Part shown: positions 18,832 through 26,828 of the stretch, in pieces
Position numbering within the stretch: position 1 is the first letter of the stretch
Layout: each line of letters opens with the position of its first letter
Assembly: GCA_020852555.1 (NCBI GenBank)
Contig: JADZAQ010000082.1
Location: forward strand, 25,372 to 89,371
DNA: 64,000 bases
Reading direction: 5' to 3'
Origin: Burkholderiales bacterium
Lineage (GTDB): Bacteria; Pseudomonadota; Gammaproteobacteria; Burkholderiales; Casimicrobiaceae
The notes under the pieces: generated by a model
What the model saw: the letters and a program-made list of their open reading frames with translations, nothing else
What the model was told of the DNA's origin: nothing
Database searches by the model: none
Translations under genes and position numbers: made by a program

Positions 18832-19536
18832 GTGCCGCTTCAGCTCGACGTCCTTCCCGACAGCGCCGCGGTGGCGCAGGCCGCGGCGCGCTTCATCGCG
18901 GCGCAGTCGATGGCCGCGATTGCCCGGCGCGGCCGCGTCAAGCTCGCGGTGAGTGGCGGCCGCACGCCGTGGCAGATGCTGCGTGCGCTCGCCCAGGAGC
19001 GCGTCGACTGGACCAACGTGCACGTCTTCCAGGTCGACGAGCGCGTGGCGCCACCGGGTGATCCCGACCGCAACCTCACGCAGCTTCGCGAGAGCCTGCT
19101 CGCCCACGTCGACCTGCCTCCGGCGAACGTCCACGCGATGCCGGTCGAGGCCAACGATCTCGATGCGGCGGCAGCGCGCTACGCGCAAACGCTCGCCACC
19201 ATCGCCGGCACGCCGCCGCTGCTCGATGTCGTCCACCTGGGTCTGGGTGCGGACGGCCATACCGCATCGCTGGTCCCGGGTGACCCGGTGCTCGACGAGG
19301 ACTTTCGCACCGTTGCCGTCACGCGACCCTACCAGGGCCGCCGCCGCATGACGCTCACGTTTCCGGTGCTCGATCGCGCGCGCTGCGTGCTGTTCGTGGT
19401 GACCGGCAGCGACAAGGCGATGGCGTTGCAGCGCCTCGTCGCCGGCGACCGCCGCATTCCGGCGGCACGGGTGACGGGCGAACGCTCACTGGTGCTGGCC
19501 GACGCCGCGGCGGGCGCCACCGACGCCTCGCCGTGA
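18832..19536 (+). CDS. pgl: 6-phosphogluconolactonase (DevB type)
   Basis: A 234-residue NagB-like lactonase that hydrolyses 6-phosphogluconolactone made by Zwf, so that it does not accumulate. Family motifs are VSGGRTPWQML, FQVDERVAPPGDPDRN and GLGADGHTASLVPG. Start: GTG at 18832 is preceded by GGGGAG (18820-18825) at six bases, which decides the start. It lies 24 bp after zwf and is the last gene of the operon. It converges with tamB across about 50 bp, which contains a perfect 12-bp palindrome (19541-19552) but no T-run that would make a clear terminator. Confidence 0.95.
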   Translation: MPLQLDVLPDSAAVAQAAARFIAAQSMAAIARRGRVKLAVSGGRTPWQMLRALAQERVDWTNVHVFQVDERVAPPGDPDRNLTQLRESLLAHVDLPPANVHAMPVEANDLDAAAARYAQTLATIAGTPPLLDVVHLGLGADGHTASLVPGDPVLDEDFRTVAVTRPYQGRRRMTLTFPVLDRARCVLFVVTGSDKAMALQRLVAGDRRIPAARVTGERSLVLADAAAGATDASP

Positions 19537-19588
19537 TGCCGCGGCGCGCCGCGCGATCGGGGCCGGCGCCGGAGGCAGCGGCGCCGCG

Positions 19589-22500
19589 TCAGTCGAAGAC
19601 GCGGCGATAGAACACCCCGACGCTGTTCACGAACCCGGCCTCCGCGCGCAGCGTGATCGAGCGGGTCAGCGTGTACTCGATGCGCAGCGCGTTCGACGCC
19701 AGCGAAAGCCCCTGCTCGTAGACGAGCGTGAGGCGATCCGAGATGCGCTTGCCGAAGGTCGCCACCTGCGTCGCGGCGGCGCCTGGGGTAGCCGAGGCGC
19801 GGCTCTCCACCGAGACGTCGTCGAGGCCGATCGTGTTGGCGAGCCGCGTGCCCAAGGGTCGGCTGTCGCCGCCGGTGAGCAGCGACGCCGACGCCGCGCC
19901 GAGCAGTGCGATGTCGTTGCGGCTCGCCCGATCGAGCCCCTGTCCGGTGAGGATCCACGACAGCTTCTCGCCATCGGATACCGGCGGATTCGAGACCAGG
20001 CGCACGCGTGGCTGCTGCACCGTGCCGCTCACCTCGACGCCGGCCTCGACCGCGAGGTTCTTGCGTAGCGCCACCACGTCGAGCGCCGGGTTGGCGACGG
20101 GGCCGTCGAAGATGAGTCGGCCGCGATCGATGGTGAGGCGCTGGCCGAAGAGGTAGTAGGTGCCCGCGACCGCCTGGATCGTGCCGTTGGCGGCGAGCGT
20201 GCCGCCGGGCGTGGTCGTGACGTGCACGCCGCCGGTGAGCCGCGTATCGAGTCCTTCGCCGGTGAACCGGAAGTTGCCGCCGAGTGCCACCTGCAGGTCG
20301 AGCGCGAGCGGCAGCGCTGCGTGGCCGTTGCCGCGCGGCGGCGCACCCACGATCACCACGTCGTCCGAAAGCTGGCCGACGCGCGTGGGCGCGTACTCGA
20401 TGCGCCCCTTCTCGAGCATGATGTCGCCGGCAAGATGGACCTTGCCGGCGGCAAAGGCGAGCGTGCCCTTGCCGTCGGCGACGAGTTGCAGGTCGGGTCG
20501 GTTGGCGAGCGTGAAGTCCTGCGCCTGCCAGGTGAGGCGGGTGCCGGGCTCGCCCGCGTCCTTTGCCGGAGCGGCGATGCGGCCGGTCGCCGTGAAGCGC
20601 CCGGCGCCGCCGGCGACGGACAGTTCGTCGACCACGATCGTGCGCTCGGCGAGATGCGCGCGCAGCGTTCCGTCGCGCAACTGCACGCCGTACTGCGGAA
20701 GATCGAAGCGCAGCGCGTCGCCGGCGAGCGTTCCGGTCGCCACGGGCTGCCCCAGTGTGCCGTGGGCGGCAACCTCGAGACGCAGGCGACCGTCGACCAC
20801 GGCGCTGGTGCCGAGCCACGGTTGCAGCGGGCGCAGCGAAGCGAGGTCCGCCGTCACCTCGGCGGTGAACGGGGTGGCGGCCTCGATGCGCCCGGGCGCC
20901 GATCCGGGACCGAGCGTGAAGGTGGCATCGGCGGTCCCGGCGCGGGTCGAGCGGAAGCGTGCCGTCGCGGCGAGCGCATCGTCGGTGAAGCGGGCGTCGA
21001 CGTCGAAGGTGGAGATGCCGAGTGCGATCTCGCTCGTCTCGAGCGTCGTCTCCGGGGCCGCGTACCAATCGCCGCGCTCGCGCGCCAGCGTGAAGACGCC
21101 GTTCAGCTGCGGGCTCGCGGCGAGCGTCCACTGCCCGCCCACGACGAGCGTCGAGTGGAACGGCAGCGGCCGACCGACGAGTTGCGCGACCGCCGCCGCC
21201 GGCACGCCGCTGTAGCTTCCCTGCGTGTCGATGCGCCCCTCGCGCAGCGACAGCTTCGCGATATCGACGCGGCCATCGGCAATCGCGATCGCCGCGGTGC
21301 CGACCTCGATGCTGCCCGGCGCGACGACGAGGTGCGCGGGCGCCAACAGCCGCACCGCGTGGGCGCCGGCGTTGGCAAGCGTATCGAGCGTGCCCGACCA
21401 GCTGCGCGCCGCGCCGCCCGGCTCGGCGCCGGCGTCGAGCGCTCCGTTCGCGCTCGCGGTGAGGTCGACATTGCGGTCCTGCGCGGCGAGCGTCATGTGG
21501 TGCCTGCCGAGCGTGCCCTCGACGCGCGCCGTGAGACTCGCGAGCTCGATCGCCGGCGTGACGAGCTTGCCGGCGCTCGCCGCGAGCGTGAGCGCGCGCG
21601 CCTCGAGCGTCACCGGGCCCTTGGCATCGCCCCCGGGTGCGAGCGAGGCACGGACGCCGAGCGTGGCCGCCCGCAGGTCGCTGCCCCACACGAGGTCCGT
21701 TGCCTGCGCCTCGAGCGTGGCGCCAGGCGCCTGCGGCTCCCCGGTCACCGTGCCACGGGCGCGCAGCGTTCCCGCAAGCTCGGCGGGCAGCGTCATCTCG
21801 GGGAGGTAGCGCGCCAGCAGTGGCCGCAACTCGCCGAGCTTGCCGACGGCGAGGTCGTAGGCGAGGCGGTCCCCGACGCCACCGGCGCTGCCCGTCAGCG
21901 CCAGCCGGCTGCTGCCGAGCGTCACGTCGGCCTTGGCATCGCGCACGCTGCCGGGTGCGACGTCGGCGATCGCGGTTCCGGCGAGCGCGAGCTCGGCGAA
22001 GCGGCTCCCCTTGGCGATCGCGATCTCGCCGTGGATCGCGAACGGCGACGCCAGCCTGCCGTGCGCCCGCACGGTGCCGTCGAGGCGGGCCGCCGGCATC
22101 GTCACGAAGCGCGCCGGATCGAAGCCCGCGACCTTGGCGTCGAGGGTGAAGGCGCGCGGTGCGTCGAGCCCAAGGCTCGCGCTGCCGGTGAGCGTGCCGT
22201 CGCCAGCCCGCGCGTGCAAGCGCTCGACGATCACTCGCCGATTGGCAAGCGTTGCCGTAAAGCCGGCGGCGAGGTCGCCCTGGCGCAGGTCCGCACGCAC
22301 GACCTGGCGCGCTTCCTCGACGGCGGCGTCGAGCGTGCCGCTCAAGCGGGTGGCGAGGAGCGCGGTGGATAGCCGCGCTACATCGACGTCGGCGAGCGTG
22401 AGGTCGAGGCGTACCGGGCCGGAGGCGCTGTCGAGCGTGGCGCGACCCGTGACCCGGCCGCCGGCGCCGCGCTCGCCGATCTCGGCAGCGATGTCGGTGG

Positions 22501-23530
22501 CGGTGAGCCGCGCCCCGTCGAAGGCGAGCGTGGAGGCAAGCGCGGTGATCGGGACCCGACCCGCATCGATCGGGCCGACCGCCGCATTGCGCGCGACGAG
22601 CGTTCCGACGAATCCGGCGTCCTTGGGGCGCACGCTGGCGGTGAGCGACAGCGCGGTGGTCGGCAGGCCGGCGACGAACTTGGCGAGATCGACCTCGCTC
22701 GCCTCGATGTCGGCGGCGGTGACGAGCACCGGCGCGAACGGGGTGACCCCCGCCTTGACCGAGACCTTGGCATCGTGCCAGGTCCCCCGCGCGGCGAGCG
22801 CGACATTGGCGAGCGTCCCGGATACGTCGAGCGTGGTGCGCGCGCCGTCGTAGGCAGCGTCGCCGTCGAAGCTCAGTGCCCCGGCCAGCGCGTACGGCGC
22901 GTTGGCGGCGAGCCGCATCTGTCCGGCGAGTGCGCCCCACTCGGTGAAGAAGCGCAGGTCGCGGATGGCGTGCTCGCGGGCCCCGCCCGAGTAGCCGAAG
23001 GCGATGCCGGTGACGTAACCGCCTTGTGTCCCCGTCCGCCACTCGAGGCGCTGCACGCCGATGGCGCGCACCTCGACTTCCAGCGGCAGCGCGAGGCTCG
23101 AGGGCAGCCCGGTTCCGCTGTCGCCACCGCTGGCGCTGAATGCGAAGCTGAGCGTACGCGCGCCGAGGGAGCGCACGACGACGCGGCGGGCGAGCAGGCT
23201 CCACGGCGACCACGACAGCACCGTATCGCGCGCTTCGACGGTCAGGTCGTCGCCACGCCAGGCGATGCGCGACGCATGGATGGTCGACAGCAGCGACCCG
23301 CGGGCGCCCTCGATCGCGAGGCGGCCATCGGTATCGGCAATGGTGCGCTCGACGACATAGTCGAGCGCACGCTGCGTGCCGAGGATGAAGTAGCCGGCCA
23401 CGGCGAGCGCGATGGCGAGCCCGCCGATTGCACACGTCCAGAGGATGAGCGCGAGCAGCAATCGTCGCGCGTAGCGCCGCGGCGGTACGGGCGGTGGAGG
23501 AGGCGCTGCCGGGGTGGCGTCGGCGCTCAA
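19589..23530 (-). CDS. tamB: Translocation and assembly module protein TamB
   Basis: A 1313-residue AsmA-like protein of the cell envelope. The N-terminus has a Pro-rich cytoplasmic stretch and one membrane segment (about residues 25-47), followed by a very long repetitive beta-rich periplasmic part and the conserved C-terminal TamB domain ending in phenylalanine-aspartate (YRRVFD). With TamA it helps insert beta-barrel proteins, and relatives are implicated in moving phospholipids to the outer membrane. Start: TTG at 23530 overlaps the tamA stop as TTGA and gives the expected N-terminus; no ATG or GTG lies nearby. The open frame continues upstream inside tamA as shadow. Coupled translation with tamA is likely. 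Confidence 0.92.
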   Translation of the reverse strand: MSADATPAAPPPPPVPPRRYARRLLLALILWTCAIGGLAIALAVAGYFILGTQRALDYVVERTIADTDGRLAIEGARGSLLSTIHASRIAWRGDDLTVEARDTVLSWSPWSLLARRVVVRSLGARTLSFAFSASGGDSGTGLPSSLALPLEVEVRAIGVQRLEWRTGTQGGYVTGIAFGYSGGAREHAIRDLRFFTEWGALAGQMRLAANAPYALAGALSFDGDAAYDGARTTLDVSGTLANVALAARGTWHDAKVSVKAGVTPFAPVLVTAADIEASEVDLAKFVAGLPTTALSLTASVRPKDAGFVGTLVARNAAVGPIDAGRVPITALASTLAFDGARLTATDIAAEIGERGAGGRVTGRATLDSASGPVRLDLTLADVDVARLSTALLATRLSGTLDAAVEEARQVVRADLRQGDLAAGFTATLANRRVIVERLHARAGDGTLTGSASLGLDAPRAFTLDAKVAGFDPARFVTMPAARLDGTVRAHGRLASPFAIHGEIAIAKGSRFAELALAGTAIADVAPGSVRDAKADVTLGSSRLALTGSAGGVGDRLAYDLAVGKLGELRPLLARYLPEMTLPAELAGTLRARGTVTGEPQAPGATLEAQATDLVWGSDLRAATLGVRASLAPGGDAKGPVTLEARALTLAASAGKLVTPAIELASLTARVEGTLGRHHMTLAAQDRNVDLTASANGALDAGAEPGGAARSWSGTLDTLANAGAHAVRLLAPAHLVVAPGSIEVGTAAIAIADGRVDIAKLSLREGRIDTQGSYSGVPAAAVAQLVGRPLPFHSTLVVGGQWTLAASPQLNGVFTLARERGDWYAAPETTLETSEIALGISTFDVDARFTDDALAATARFRSTRAGTADATFTLGPGSAPGRIEAATPFTAEVTADLASLRPLQPWLGTSAVVDGRLRLEVAAHGTLGQPVATGTLAGDALRFDLPQYGVQLRDGTLRAHLAERTIVVDELSVAGGAGRFTATGRIAAPAKDAGEPGTRLTWQAQDFTLANRPDLQLVADGKGTLAFAAGKVHLAGDIMLEKGRIEYAPTRVGQLSDDVVIVGAPPRGNGHAALPLALDLQVALGGNFRFTGEGLDTRLTGGVHVTTTPGGTLAANGTIQAVAGTYYLFGQRLTIDRGRLIFDGPVANPALDVVALRKNLAVEAGVEVSGTVQQPRVRLVSNPPVSDGEKLSWILTGQGLDRASRNDIALLGAASASLLTGGDSRPLGTRLANTIGLDDVSVESRASATPGAAATQVATFGKRISDRLTLVYEQGLSLASNALRIEYTLTRSITLRAEAGFVNSVGVFYRRVFD

Positions 23531-25398
23531 AACGCGAGCCCCACCGAGAAGTGGATGCGCACCCGGTGGTCCTCCTGGCCGTAGGCGAGGTCGAGGCGGA
23601 ACGGTCCGATCGGCGTGCGCAACCGGCCGCCGATCCCGTAGCCGAGCGCGAGGTGCAGGTCGCGCAACTGGTCGGCGGCGTTGCCGGCGTCGACGAATGC
23701 AGCGAGGCCCAGCGACGGCGTGATCCAGTGGTTGTACTCGGCACTCGCCAGAGCGTAGTAGCGGCCGCCGACGATGGCGCTTTCCTGCTGCACGCCGAGG
23801 CTCTCGAAGGCGTAACCACGGACCGTCGTATCGCCGCCGGTGCGGAACAGGAACACCGACGGGATTCCTTCGCGCGACGAGGCGAGCACGGCACCCATCT
23901 CGGCGCGGCCGATGAGATCGTCCTTGGGCGACAGCGGCCACCAGGCGGCGAGCTTGCCGATGGTGCGCCCGAACTGCTCGGTCGACGCGCCGGGAATGCC
24001 CCATCCGGCCTGCACGTTGGCCATCCATCCCTTGGTGGGGTCGAGGAGGTTGTCGACGCTGCGCCACGTGTACTCCGCGTCGGCGTACAGCGCGTGCGAC
24101 GCGACGCTCGGCTGCGCGAACGGCGTCTGCTCGTCGACGTACATGCCGAGGCCGAAGGCGGGCCGGCGCCGCTCCGCCAGCGAGTTGCGGCGCCAGGTCA
24201 CCGACGCGGTACGGGTGATGAGGTTCTCGATGTCGGTGCGTTCGGCGCCGGCGCCGAAGGTGTCGATCCAGCCCCCCGCGCGTGGCGGCAGCACGAAACG
24301 GGCGGTCGCCTGCTGCACGAGCGATTCGATGCGCAGCGTCGTGTACATCTGCAGGCCGCGCCCGTTCACGTTCATGTCGTTGTAAGTGAAGCTTGCGCGG
24401 AACTCGGTGTTGGTCGAGTAGCCGAGGCCGGCCTCGACCCGTCGCGCCGGGGCTTCGATCACCGACACGCTGAGCGTCGCGGCGTCTGCCTGCGCCGGAT
24501 CGGTGTCGATGGCGGCCTGGACGCTCGCGAAGTACCCCGACGCGAGCAGACGGCGGATGTAGGTATCGAGCGCCTCGCCGTCGTACAGGTCGCCCGGCTG
24601 GATGTTGGCGAAGTGCTCGATGACTTGCGGCGTGTAGCGCTGCAGGCCGCGGACGTCGATGCGACCGATCCTGAACGGCGGGCCGCTGTCGATCGTCACC
24701 GAGAGATCGGCGGCACGCTGCGGCGGATCGACGAGCGCCTGGCTCGCGGTGAGTCGCGCCGCCGCGAAGGGGCTCGCGGCGAGGGTGGCGACCGCGCCTT
24801 GCTTGGCCGCGGTCCACGCCTCCTGCTGGAACGGCTCGCCCACCGGTAACGACCAGCGCTCGCGCAGGCGCGCGATCGCCGCCGCGCCCTGCGGGACGGT
24901 GTCGGCGGGTCCGTCGACGGTGAGGTCGACGCTGCGGATCGTCGTCACCGGACCCGGGTCGACGCCAAGCCGCACGGTGACCGGCGTCGTGCTGCGATCG
25001 ACGGCGACGTCGATCGCAGCGGAGAAGTGGCCCTGGGTGGCGGCCGCCTCGGCGGCCTGCGGCACGGCGTCGCGCACCAGGCGTTCGAGGAGGAGCTCGG
25101 TCATGTCCTCGAAGTCCTGCCAGCGCACGAGATCGACGGCGCTGCGTATCGCCGCGGCGATCGGACCCGGCGCGACGACGTCGACGCGATAGTGAACGGC
25201 GTCGTCGGCGCCGCGGTGTGCGGTGGCACCCGCCGTCGAGGTCGCGACGGGGGCGGCGGTGGAAACGGAACCCGAGCCCGGCTCGGCAACCCGTGCAGCT
25301 TCGCCGTCAGCGGCCGACGCGGTCGTGGTTGCCAGCGCGATCGGCAGCGCGAGGAGCAGCAAGCGCCAGGCGCGCGGTCGTGTCGTTGCAGGCAGCAC
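23527..25398 (-). CDS. tamA: Outer membrane assembly protein TamA (BamA/Omp85 family)
   Basis: A 623-residue outer-membrane protein with a signal peptide (basic start, hydrophobic core, cleavage near TASA at residue 29), periplasmic POTRA domains (about 70-300) and a 16-strand barrel (about 310-623) that ends in phenylalanine. The Omp85 signature appears as FRTGGDTTVRGYAFESLG. TamA forms the outer-membrane half of the TAM complex with TamB, whose gene overlaps its stop by 4 bp. The GTG start at 25398 lies inside the 3' end of the upstream lipoprotein gene, with a 92-bp overlap. The signal peptide needs this start, so the overlap appears real. Confidence 0.93.
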   Translation of the reverse strand: MLPATTRPRAWRLLLLALPIALATTTASAADGEAARVAEPGSGSVSTAAPVATSTAGATAHRGADDAVHYRVDVVAPGPIAAAIRSAVDLVRWQDFEDMTELLLERLVRDAVPQAAEAAATQGHFSAAIDVAVDRSTTPVTVRLGVDPGPVTTIRSVDLTVDGPADTVPQGAAAIARLRERWSLPVGEPFQQEAWTAAKQGAVATLAASPFAAARLTASQALVDPPQRAADLSVTIDSGPPFRIGRIDVRGLQRYTPQVIEHFANIQPGDLYDGEALDTYIRRLLASGYFASVQAAIDTDPAQADAATLSVSVIEAPARRVEAGLGYSTNTEFRASFTYNDMNVNGRGLQMYTTLRIESLVQQATARFVLPPRAGGWIDTFGAGAERTDIENLITRTASVTWRRNSLAERRRPAFGLGMYVDEQTPFAQPSVASHALYADAEYTWRSVDNLLDPTKGWMANVQAGWGIPGASTEQFGRTIGKLAAWWPLSPKDDLIGRAEMGAVLASSREGIPSVFLFRTGGDTTVRGYAFESLGVQQESAIVGGRYYALASAEYNHWITPSLGLAAFVDAGNAADQLRDLHLALGYGIGGRLRTPIGPFRLDLAYGQEDHRVRIHFSVGLAF

Positions 25399-25735
25399 AG
25401 GCTCGATTATCGCCGACTACGGCGCGCGTATCGCCGGTGGCGACGCGGTCGACCCCGGTTGGGCCGACGATCACTTCGTCGAGCATCGACCAGCGTGACA
25501 GGTCGTTGAAGTCATAGGGGCTCGGCACCGGCCACAGATCGGTCGACGGCCGCTGCGGCGGCAGGATCGGCATGCGCGGATCGCTGTAGTCGATGTCCCG
25601 GTTCGAGCCCTGGCCGTACTGCCAGACGTAGATCTGATTGCCTTGGGCATCGTAGCGCGTGGCGCAACCGGTCACGAGCACCGCCGCGGCGATGATGGCG
25701 GCGCGCCCGCAGGCGCGAAGGACAGATGCAGTCAT
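25307..25735 (-). CDS. Small hypothetical lipoprotein
   Basis: A 142-residue protein with a lipoprotein signal peptide ending in the lipobox VTGC at residues 21-24 (AAIIAAAVLVTGCATRYD). The rest is hydrophilic and aromatic-rich, with PILPPQRPSTDLWPVPSPYD in the middle; I do not recognise a family. The start is well supported: GAGGAG lies five bases before the ATG. The last 30 codons overlap the tamA signal peptide region and read as Ala/Arg-rich shadow, so either the overlap is genuine or an earlier stop has been lost by a frameshift. Position before tamA suggests an envelope role, which is inference. Confidence 0.7.
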   Translation of the reverse strand: MTASVLRACGRAAIIAAAVLVTGCATRYDAQGNQIYVWQYGQGSNRDIDYSDPRMPILPPQRPSTDLWPVPSPYDFNDLSRWSMLDEVIVGPTGVDRVATGDTRAVVGDNRACAACNDTTARLALAAPRAADRAGNHDRVGR

Positions 25736-26116
25736 GGCGTCTCCTCGATCGGCGCACCCCCCAACGGTCGCCGCCGCGCGTCGGCGGTGCCTTCACGGAG
25801 GCCGGTCTACCGCCGGCGCCGGAACTTCCCTGGGGATTCTTCCCGTTCAGGCGAGCGTTGGCAAGGCGCGCGGACCGACGGCTCGTCGTCGAGCCCGGGG
25901 TCGTGGCGGGAAAGCCGCACGGTCGCCCGGGTGCTGCTTGCGGTGGGAATCGCCGTTGAGCGGGCCGTCATCGAACCATCGTTCGATTACGCATGAAAAA
26001 TGCCGTCTCATCTTCGTAAATAACTTTTCAAATCACTCCTAAGTATTTATTTCTTAGATGAAAACGGAATCGTCACATTTTCGTCGCTAAGTCCTTGTTC
26101 GACAACCGGAAAAGCG
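25736..26116 (+). other. Intergenic region upstream of the dcw promoter
   Basis: About 380 bp without a gene between the lipoprotein start and the mraZ promoter. From about 25990 to 26110 it is clearly AT-rich compared with all neighbours, as expected for an upstream promoter element. It holds a perfect palindrome TCGAAC-CATC-GTTCGA (25971-25986) and a hairpin CTAAG-N9-CTTAG (26039-26057). A promoter for the lipoprotein-tamAB genes should also be here, but I see no clean consensus on the minus strand. Confidence 0.5.
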
Positions 26117-26146
26117 TTGACCCCACGCTTCCGGCACGCGTATAGT
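26117..26146 (+). promoter_or_regulatory. Sigma-70 promoter of the dcw cluster (PmraZ)
   Basis: TTGACC (26117-26122) and TATAGT (26141-26146) are separated by 18 bp, each one base off consensus, downstream of an AT-rich tract. Start of transcription would be near 26153, at the first MraZ box. The leader to mraZ is about 145 bases and includes a four-codon open frame (ATG 26197, TGA 26209-26211) of unknown meaning. Confidence 0.75.
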
Positions 26147-26154
26147 GCGGTCAA

Positions 26155-26190
26155 GTGGTAAAAAGTGGGTTGAAGTGGGTTGAAGTTGGG
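26155..26190 (+). promoter_or_regulatory. MraZ operator: four direct repeats at 10-bp period
   Basis: Boxes GTGGT (26155), GTGGG (26165), GTGGG (26175) and GTTGG (26185) are each separated by five bases, an exact 10-bp period. MraZ is known to bind such GTGGG-type direct repeats with 5-bp spacers near its own promoter. The array lies at and just after the predicted transcription start, which fits repression of the dcw cluster by its first gene product. Confidence 0.85.
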
Positions 26191-26297
26191 GCTTTCATGA
26201 CACTCGCCTGAGGTCGTGACTGGCCCGGCGATCCGCTTCGAGCGCTGCGCCGAGAGGCGTACGCAACGCTGGTGGGTGGCAGGCGAGGGGGGCGAGC

Positions 26298-26828
26298 GTG
26301 GCGAGCGAGCGCGAACAGGGAGCGGGGGTGGTCGAAGCGACGGGGAATGGGCGTGGCGCCGCGGGCGACACCGGCGCGGCGCCGGTCTTTCGCGGGGTGA
26401 CCGCCCTCGTCCTCGACGCCAAGGGCCGCCTCGCCATTCCCGCCAAGCATCGCGACAGCTTGGCCGGCGCCGCGGGCCAGCTCGTGGTGACTGCCGATCC
26501 GTCGCGCTGTCTCCTGCTCTATCCGCGCGCGTCCTGGGAACCCATCCAGGCGCAGTTGATGGCGCTCTCCTCGTTCGACCCGCAGGTGCGCAGCCTGCAG
26601 CGGCTCCTGGTCGGCCACGCCGACGACGTCGAAGTCGACGCCGCCGGCCGCATCCTGGTGCCGCCGGCGTTGCGTCGCTACGCGAACCTCGACAAGCGCG
26701 TCATGCTCGTCGGCCAGGGTCGCAAGCTCGAGCTTTGGGACGAGGCGCAGTGGGAGTTCCAGACCGCGCAGGCGATCGCGCTTCCGCCGGGCGGACCGCC
26801 TGCGGATCTTGCCGGCTTCTCGCTGTAG
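26298..26828 (+). CDS. mraZ: Transcriptional regulator MraZ
   Basis: A protein with two AbrB-like SpoVT half-domains, each with the DxxxR motif: DAKGRLAIP (40-48) and DAAGRILVP (114-122). MraZ forms a ring and binds the repeats at 26155-26190 to repress the dcw cluster. Typical MraZ begins at MFRG; here that place reads VFRG with a GTC codon, so translation must begin upstream and the protein carries a Gly/Ala-rich extension. Two GTG starts are possible: 26298 with GAGGGG seven bases before it (176 residues), or 26328 with AGGGAG five bases before it (166 residues). The gene ends exactly where rsmH begins. Confidence 0.93.
   Translation: MASEREQGAGVVEATGNGRGAAGDTGAAPVFRGVTALVLDAKGRLAIPAKHRDSLAGAAGQLVVTADPSRCLLLYPRASWEPIQAQLMALSSFDPQVRSLQRLLVGHADDVEVDAAGRILVPPALRRYANLDKRVMLVGQGRKLELWDEAQWEFQTAQAIALPPGGPPADLAGFSL

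Noticed and set aside
19541..19552. 12-bp palindrome between pgl and tamB as a bidirectional terminator
   Set aside because: There is no T-run on either side; in such GC-rich DNA a perfect GC palindrome of this size can be chance.
25971..25986. LexA (SOS) box upstream of the tam and dcw genes
   Set aside because: The palindrome has the Gram-positive LexA shape; proteobacteria of this kind use another box, and none of the flanking genes is an expected SOS target. Kept only as an unassigned palindrome.
26155..26190. Short regular repeats that could suggest a CRISPR or satellite
   Set aside because: The unit is five bases with five-base spacers in the exact place of the MraZ operator; there is no array, leader or cas gene.
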